Below are positions 60,461 through 64,000 of a stretch of DNA of 64,000 nucleotides, piece after piece. Made by a program: the position numbers and the translations under genes. This stretch comes from Sulfurospirillum sp. UBA6790 (GTDB lineage Bacteria; Campylobacterota; Campylobacteria; Campylobacterales; Sulfurospirillaceae), in NCBI GenBank assembly GCA_002452855.1, contig DKFS01000069.1, positions 1-64,000 on the forward strand. Direction: 5' to 3'. The notes under the pieces are model-generated. The model worked only from the letters and a program-made list of their open reading frames with translations, was not told where the DNA came from and did not search any database. How positions within the stretch are numbered: position 1 is the stretch's first letter; each line of letters begins with the position of its first letter.

Positions 60461-61123
60461 ATGAAAATCCTACTTTTAGAAGATGACCCAATACTTAGCG
60501 AAATCATTGAAGAGTTTTTAATCGAACATGATTTACATGTAAAACTCTTTTACGATGGTAAAGATGCGCTTGAGGCTGTTTTTTCGGAACAGTTTGATTT
60601 GCTGCTTCTTGACATCAATGTTCCAAGTCTCAATGGCTTTGAGCTTTTGAGTGAAATCAAAAATGCGCGCATTACCACGCCGACCATTTTTATCAGCTCG
60701 CTCGACCAGATTAGCGATGTGAAAAAAGGCTTTGCTTTGGGTGCGGAAGATTACCTCAAAAAACCGTTTGATTTGGAAGAGCTTTTGGTACGCATTGAAC
60801 GTACGAAGAAATTGCATAACATTGACATGGATGAGCGCATCACACTTGCCGATAAACTCTATTTTGACCCGAGCACTTTGGAGATTCACTCCCCCAAGAC
60901 TTCTTACAAACTTCGCAAAAAAGAGGCACAGTTGTTGGAGTATTTTTTAAAACACAAAAATCGCGTGCTCAGTTTTGAAGAGATTATCGAAGAGGTGTGG
61001 CGTTTTGAGGAGATTCCTACGCACGCAACCGTTCGCACCTACATTAAAAACCTGCGCAGTTACGGACTTGAAACATTCATTGAAAACACCAAAGGAGTGG
61101 GCTATGTCTTTAAGCCACTATGA
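60461..61123 (+). CDS. OmpR-family response regulator
   Basis: 220 residues: receiver (MKILLLEDDPILSEIIEEFL, phospho-Asp in LLLLDINVPSLNG near residue 51, Lys in LKKPFD) and a winged-helix output (EIIEEVWRF, HATVRTYIKNLRSYG, ENTKGVGYVF). It overlaps its kinase by 20 bp. The LHVKLF codons carry a TTTACATGTAAA copy (60532). Target genes unknown; no transporter lies next to it. Confidence 0.9.
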   Translation: MKILLLEDDPILSEIIEEFLIEHDLHVKLFYDGKDALEAVFSEQFDLLLLDINVPSLNGFELLSEIKNARITTPTIFISSLDQISDVKKGFALGAEDYLKKPFDLEELLVRIERTKKLHNIDMDERITLADKLYFDPSTLEIHSPKTSYKLRKKEAQLLEYFLKHKNRVLSFEEIIEEVWRFEEIPTHATVRTYIKNLRSYGLETFIENTKGVGYVFKPL

Positions 61124-62279
61124 AAAACGCTCCCTTGTTCGTTTTTTACTGATTTATCTAATTTCGATTTATACGTTTATTTTGATTCTTGCGGGTATGT
61201 TTTATACAATTGAGAAGAAAAACATGTATGAAACACACTCGCTTAAAATGAATACCATCGCCTCTTCCATTTCACATAAAATCATTACGGCACACATGAT
61301 GGACGATGAAAGGTTGGTTCATTGCTTGCATCAAGGCTTTATCGAGCAGTGTTTTGGCGTTGAGAAAGGATTTGAAGTAGCACTTTTTGGCATCGACCAC
61401 ACACCGTTACATGTAACGTTTAACGACATCCCTGATTTTACGAAAAAATTCTATCTCAAAGACAACAGCTTTTTTTATGTCGATGACAGCGCCCAACTGC
61501 ATCTTGGCGTGCAGTACATCGTCATCAAGGAAAAACACATTTCGCACCTTTTGAACGCGATTTTGTATGAAATCATTCTCTATCTTTTACTCAGCCTCGC
61601 TTTTGCAACACTCCTTGGTTACGTGCTTGCCAAGCTCTTTTTAAAACCCATCCAAGCGGAAATCGAAACGCTCGATACGTTTATCAAAGACTCCACGCAT
61701 GAGCTCAATACACCCATCACAGCAATCTTAATGAGCATTAGCACGCTTAAAAACGTGGAAGAAAAAAAACGCAAACGCATTGAACTCAGCGCCAAGCGCA
61801 TCGCAACCTTGTATGGGAACCTAAGCTATATGCTTTTACACGACAAACAACATGAAGAAAAAAGCGATGTCGATGTGAAAAAACTCATCGAGGAACGGGT
61901 CGAATATTTTGCCGATTTAATGCTAAGCAAACGCATTAATTTAACGCTCAATCTAGAAGAAAAATTTTTACATGTAAATCAAGAAAGCCTCGTCAAACTC
62001 ATCGACAACTTGCTTTCCAACGCCATCAAATACAACCGTTTGGACGGAAGTATCGACGTGAGCCTGACGCCAGAAAAACTCAGCGTCAAAGACACTGGCA
62101 TTGGCATCGAAAGTTCAAAATTAGGCGACATCACCAAGCGCTACAAACGCGCCAACTCTGATAAAGGAGGCTTTGGCATCGGCTTGGACATCGTAAACAC
62201 CATCTGCAAAGACAATGGCTTTACATTGGTGATTGACTCTACTGAGGGTGAAGGCTCCACATTTAGTATCTATTTTTAA
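61104..62279 (+). CDS. Sensor histidine kinase
   Basis: 391 residues: TM1 (about 12-34), a ~110-residue periplasmic sensor, TM2 (about 155-180), HisKA with His199 in KDSTHELNTPITAIL, and HATPase_c (NLLSNAIKYN, DTGIGIE, GGFGIGLDIV). There is no HAMP-like linker. Start at 61104 has AAAGGAG; the longer frame runs inside the regulator gene. Two motif copies lie inside (61407, 61967). Signal unknown. Confidence 0.9.
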   Translation: MSLSHYEKRSLVRFLLIYLISIYTFILILAGMFYTIEKKNMYETHSLKMNTIASSISHKIITAHMMDDERLVHCLHQGFIEQCFGVEKGFEVALFGIDHTPLHVTFNDIPDFTKKFYLKDNSFFYVDDSAQLHLGVQYIVIKEKHISHLLNAILYEIILYLLLSLAFATLLGYVLAKLFLKPIQAEIETLDTFIKDSTHELNTPITAILMSISTLKNVEEKKRKRIELSAKRIATLYGNLSYMLLHDKQHEEKSDVDVKKLIEERVEYFADLMLSKRINLTLNLEEKFLHVNQESLVKLIDNLLSNAIKYNRLDGSIDVSLTPEKLSVKDTGIGIESSKLGDITKRYKRANSDKGGFGIGLDIVNTICKDNGFTLVIDSTEGEGSTFSIYF

Positions 62280-62289
62280 AAGGAAAATC

Positions 62290-62760
62290 ATGTTTGAAAA
62301 CTTACTTACTGAACATTCATTTCACGTCCATTGTCCACAGTGTGATGAAAAGAACACCATTAAACTATCAAAAGAAATTAAATGCAAAAAATGCGACAAT
62401 TCGTTTTCTGGAAAAACTTTTTTTAAAAAACTTTCTTGTACTACATTTTCATCTATCGCAATCGGAGCAACTTTAGGTGTTGGAGGTACGCTCTACAGTG
62501 AATATAAACTATTTAATCATATCGTTGAAAATTCTCCATCAATAGAAGAACAAAGGATTCCTATCCCTGTCGAGAAAGCTTACAAACTTGTCCAATCTTG
62601 TATTAGTAATAATAGGGTTAATTACAGTTATTATACAAAGAAGATTCGCGATAATTGCTTTTGTGCTGTTGAAAAATTATCAGAAACGGGAAGTATACGT
62701 TTTCTAGAAACTTATTCTAGTACACTTCAAAACTATTATAATCAGTGTTCTAATCAGTAA
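62290..62760 (+). CDS. Zinc-ribbon membrane protein of unknown function
   Basis: 156 residues. An N-terminal zinc ribbon (H-C-P-Q-C ... IKCKKCD, residues 16-38) is followed by a membrane helix (about 55-77, FSSIAIGATLGVGGTLYSEY) and a polar C-terminal part with several cysteines (CISNNR, CFCAVEK). RBS AGGAAAA eight bases upstream. It begins the run of AT-rich orphan genes at the right edge. Family not recognised. Confidence 0.6.
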   Translation: MFENLLTEHSFHVHCPQCDEKNTIKLSKEIKCKKCDNSFSGKTFFKKLSCTTFSSIAIGATLGVGGTLYSEYKLFNHIVENSPSIEEQRIPIPVEKAYKLVQSCISNNRVNYSYYTKKIRDNCFCAVEKLSETGSIRFLETYSSTLQNYYNQCSNQ

Positions 62761-63073
62761 GGATATATTCGTCATCTAGCATAGAATGAAAATACAGTCT
62801 TTCCTCCTCTAAAAAAAGGCAGTATTTTTCCATTTTTTCGATAGTTAATGGGTTTGCACTCTTATAAGTATCTTTGCGTTGCCTTAAATGCTTCAAATGT
62901 CCATAAAATAATTCAAATTGTTTTTCATTGTCCCGTTCATATTCGTTGTCTGGTGCTCTGTCAAAATAATCTTGTGCAAATTTACGCAGTGACCCGCCAT
63001 AATTATTTTCAATGCCTTTTTCAAGTTGTTCCCATAATTCTAAATACCGCTCTTTACTATTTTGTGTCCCCAT
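62750..63073 (-). CDS. Hypothetical protein
   Basis: 107 residues, charged and helical (LELWEQLEKGIENNYGGSLRKFAQDYFDRAPD, YCLFLEEERLYFHSMLDDEYIL). No signal or membrane segment. Its 3' end overlaps the convergent zinc-ribbon gene by 11 bp. An RBS-like GGAG lies upstream. Family unknown. Confidence 0.5.
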   Translation of the reverse strand: MGTQNSKERYLELWEQLEKGIENNYGGSLRKFAQDYFDRAPDNEYERDNEKQFELFYGHLKHLRQRKDTYKSANPLTIEKMEKYCLFLEEERLYFHSMLDDEYILTD

Positions 63074-63157
63074 AGCGTCCCCGCTCCTAATGCAATAATT
63101 CTTTCAATGATTCAATTATGAAAATGATTGTATCAAATTTTCTCACAAGGAGACATC

Positions 63158-63244
63158 ATGTTTTATTGCGGCAACTATCCTGGCTGGGTAGTCGATAGAG
63201 GGTTAGAAAATGAGGAGTGGGTTCATGACAGATGGGATGATTAA
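63158..63244 (+). CDS. 28-residue small ORF
   Basis: Begins MFYCGNYPGWVVDRG and ends WVHDRWDD; AAGGAG lies seven bases before the ATG. Rich in Trp, Asp and Gly. It overlaps the next small ORF by 20 bp in another frame. Possible start of the small-gene operon that ends with hicA. Unknown function. Confidence 0.45.
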   Translation: MFYCGNYPGWVVDRGLENEEWVHDRWDD

Positions 63245-63323
63245 ATCTTTTGAACTCATCGAAGAAGAAAACATTTTGATAAAGGAGATTAAGCGCAACA
63301 ATGTTTATTCAAATTCCTTCTAA
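63225..63323 (+). CDS. 32-residue small ORF
   Basis: MTDGMIKSFELIEEENILIK and then EIKRNNVYSNSF. GAGGAG precedes the ATG. It overlaps both neighbours, and an AAAGGAG inside it (63283-63289) may serve the next gene. May be a real coupled gene or only a spacer frame. Confidence 0.35.
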   Translation: MTDGMIKSFELIEEENILIKEIKRNNVYSNSF

Positions 63324-63582
63324 AGATGTTTTTTACAGTGACAACGGCGGTCTTGAAATTCGCTGTATTGATGAACCGTTTTTTTTAAATCTTAGTTCAT
63401 TGATACAAATCGAATTACAAGCATGCATCATTCATAAGGTTTTTGTCAATCATAGCGTTAGATTAGAACATCTGATCAAATGCTATGTACTGGCAAATGA
63501 TGGCGTTTGGAATTTTATGACTTTATACTTCACAAAAAGTAGTCATGAAGAGTTTAAAAAAATTCAAAATTTAATAATATAA
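63301..63582 (+). CDS. 93-residue hypothetical protein
   Basis: MFIQIPSKDVFYSDNGGLEIRC and on, a small alpha/beta protein with no signal peptide. The Shine-Dalgarno AAAGGAG is 11-13 bases from the ATG, longer than normal. It precedes the Asn-rich gene by 11 bp. I do not recognise it. Confidence 0.5.
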   Translation: MFIQIPSKDVFYSDNGGLEIRCIDEPFFLNLSSLIQIELQACIIHKVFVNHSVRLEHLIKCYVLANDGVWNFMTLYFTKSSHEEFKKIQNLII

Positions 63583-63593
63583 AGGAAATAACC

Positions 63594-63767
63594 ATGTCAA
63601 AAAATAGTTCAAAACCGACACAAGCAAATAACAACAATCATGCGAACCAGCTCAATAGCAACCCAGGAACAAATGGTACCAATAAAGCCTATAAAGCTGT
63701 TCAAGACAATCGAAGTAATCAATTAAACCCTAACAACCCAAAAAGTCCTTATTACAAAGGAAAGTAA
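63594..63767 (+). CDS. 57-residue asparagine-rich small protein
   Basis: Starts MSKNSSKPTQANNNNHANQ; Asn makes up about a quarter of the residues, with a G-T-N-G-T-N-K-A-Y-K-A motif and an NQLNPNN tail. Small hydrophilic Asn-rich proteins with a GTxGTN...QLNPN pattern are, to my memory, scattered through proteobacteria without a known function. RBS AAAGGAA. Its stop overlaps the hicA start (TAATG), so it is translationally coupled to the toxin gene. Probably disordered. Confidence 0.6.
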   Translation: MSKNSSKPTQANNNNHANQLNSNPGTNGTNKAYKAVQDNRSNQLNPNNPKSPYYKGK

Positions 63768-64000
63768 TGGCGCTTCTTCATAATGTGACAGGAAATAGCT
63801 TGATACGTTTTATTCAATCGTTGGGATATAGTTGTGAAAGGCAAAACGGAAGTCATAAGATATTCACAAATCAAGCATTTAAAACGATTATTGTTCCTGT
63901 TCATAAAAAGAAGATTATCAAGACAGGATTATTGTGCAAGATACTTAAAGATATTGGTATCTCGAAGACAGACTTTATTTATGCAATTCAAAATCATTAA
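63767..64000 (+). CDS. hicA: HicA-family mRNA interferase toxin
   Basis: 77 residues in the double-stranded-RNA-binding-like HicA fold: TGNSLIRFIQSLGYSCERQNGSHKIFTN, with the catalytic His in GSHKIF, followed by TIIVPVHKKKIIKTGLLCKILKDIGISKTDF. The stop is the last codon of the window, so the gene is complete. Its antitoxin hicB is usually next to it and should lie just beyond 64000. Coupled to the Asn-rich gene upstream. Confidence 0.85.
   Translation: MALLHNVTGNSLIRFIQSLGYSCERQNGSHKIFTNQAFKTIIVPVHKKKIIKTGLLCKILKDIGISKTDFIYAIQNH

Larger units (their letters stand above)
10103..61978. repeat. Highly iterated palindrome TTTACATGTAAA (collective entry)
   Basis: Perfect 12-mers begin at 18505, 20258, 22289, 23488, 23709, 25781, 29238, 30823, 39709, 44578, 45053, 47738, 49216, 50429, 50838, 51590, 54848, 60532 and 61967. 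Copies keeping the TTACATGTAA core begin at 10103, 12737, 30100, 31757, 43978, 43999, 44633, 47723, 59535 and 61407. They occur both inside genes (often coding L-H-V-K, L-H-V-N or L-H-V-T) and between genes. None was found in 1-10.1 kb. List made by eye; a few may be missed. Confidence 0.9.

Noticed and set aside
60975..61103. 43-residue N-terminal extension of the second histidine kinase
   Set aside because: It lies in another frame of the regulator gene; an RBS (AAAGGAG) precedes ATG 61104.
1..64000. CRISPR array or intact insertion sequence
   Set aside because: No regularly spaced repeats, no cas genes and no transposase gene with terminal repeats were seen; the iterated palindrome is irregularly spaced.

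Overview
The window looks like chromosome of a free-living Campylobacterota (epsilonproteobacterium), most probably Sulfurospirillum or a close relative. Supporting this are a periplasmic 8-methylmenaquinol:fumarate reductase (MfrABC), an OprD-like porin, low-GC coding, many chemotaxis and two-component genes, several anaerobic-type redox enzymes, and a palindrome (TTTACATGTAAA) repeated at very high density. The genus is an inference; no rRNA or complete tRNA gene is present.

Layout. 1-5.5 kb is accessory DNA: the end of an integrative element (SMC/Rad50-like zinc-hook ATPase, a truncated downstream gene, a tyrosine integrase, a tRNA-3'-end-like att site), an older integrase remnant, a RelBE-type toxin-antitoxin pair, a membrane-anchored orphan and two decayed ORFs. 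5.5-20.2 kb is a carboxylate respiration and uptake region: mfrCBA on the minus strand, then a TctDE-like two-component system, an orphan TctC-like binding protein, a PrpF-type isomerase, TctC-TctB-TctA, an OprD-like porin and a chemoreceptor. 20-34 kb is mixed housekeeping and small operons: deoxyribosyltransferase, Y-family polymerase, aldehyde dehydrogenase with DUF779, 2-hydroxyacid dehydrogenase, Tex, a nucleotidyltransferase/winged-helix pair, nitroreductase and monooxygenase.

34-41 kb contains a Crp/Fnr regulator, a DevBCA/MacAB-like tripartite ABC exporter with its own TolC, a DTW-domain tRNA modification enzyme and a chemoreceptor. Three perfect TTGAT-N4-ATCAA boxes stand at the same distance from a -10 hexamer, in front of the regulator, the exporter operon and the chemoreceptor, so this looks like a small local regulon. 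41-51 kb is ordinary accessory metabolism: GH3 glycosidase, DAACS symporter, thioesterase, acetyltransferase/MarR, LysE, flavin enzymes. 51-58.3 kb is a TSUP permease and a Cus-type heavy-metal RND operon with a FixH/YtkA-like periplasmic protein. 58.6-62.3 kb is signalling: a fusion of XRE helix-turn-helix, hemerythrin, PAS and GGDEF, then an OmpR/histidine-kinase pair. 62.3-64 kb is a run of small AT-rich orphan genes ending in a HicA-like toxin.

Non-coding structure is rich. I located 19 perfect TTTACATGTAAA copies and about 10 near-copies between 10.1 and 62 kb, none in the first 10 kb, in genes and between them; two inverted pairs form long stem-loops at convergent gene ends. An unrelated ~80-bp structured repeat occurs twice (14966 and 46222) with compensatory changes in its stems. 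No CRISPR array or intact insertion sequence was seen. Starts were moved from the longest ORF where a ribosome-binding site or family alignment favoured an internal codon; all functional calls rest on recognition by eye.
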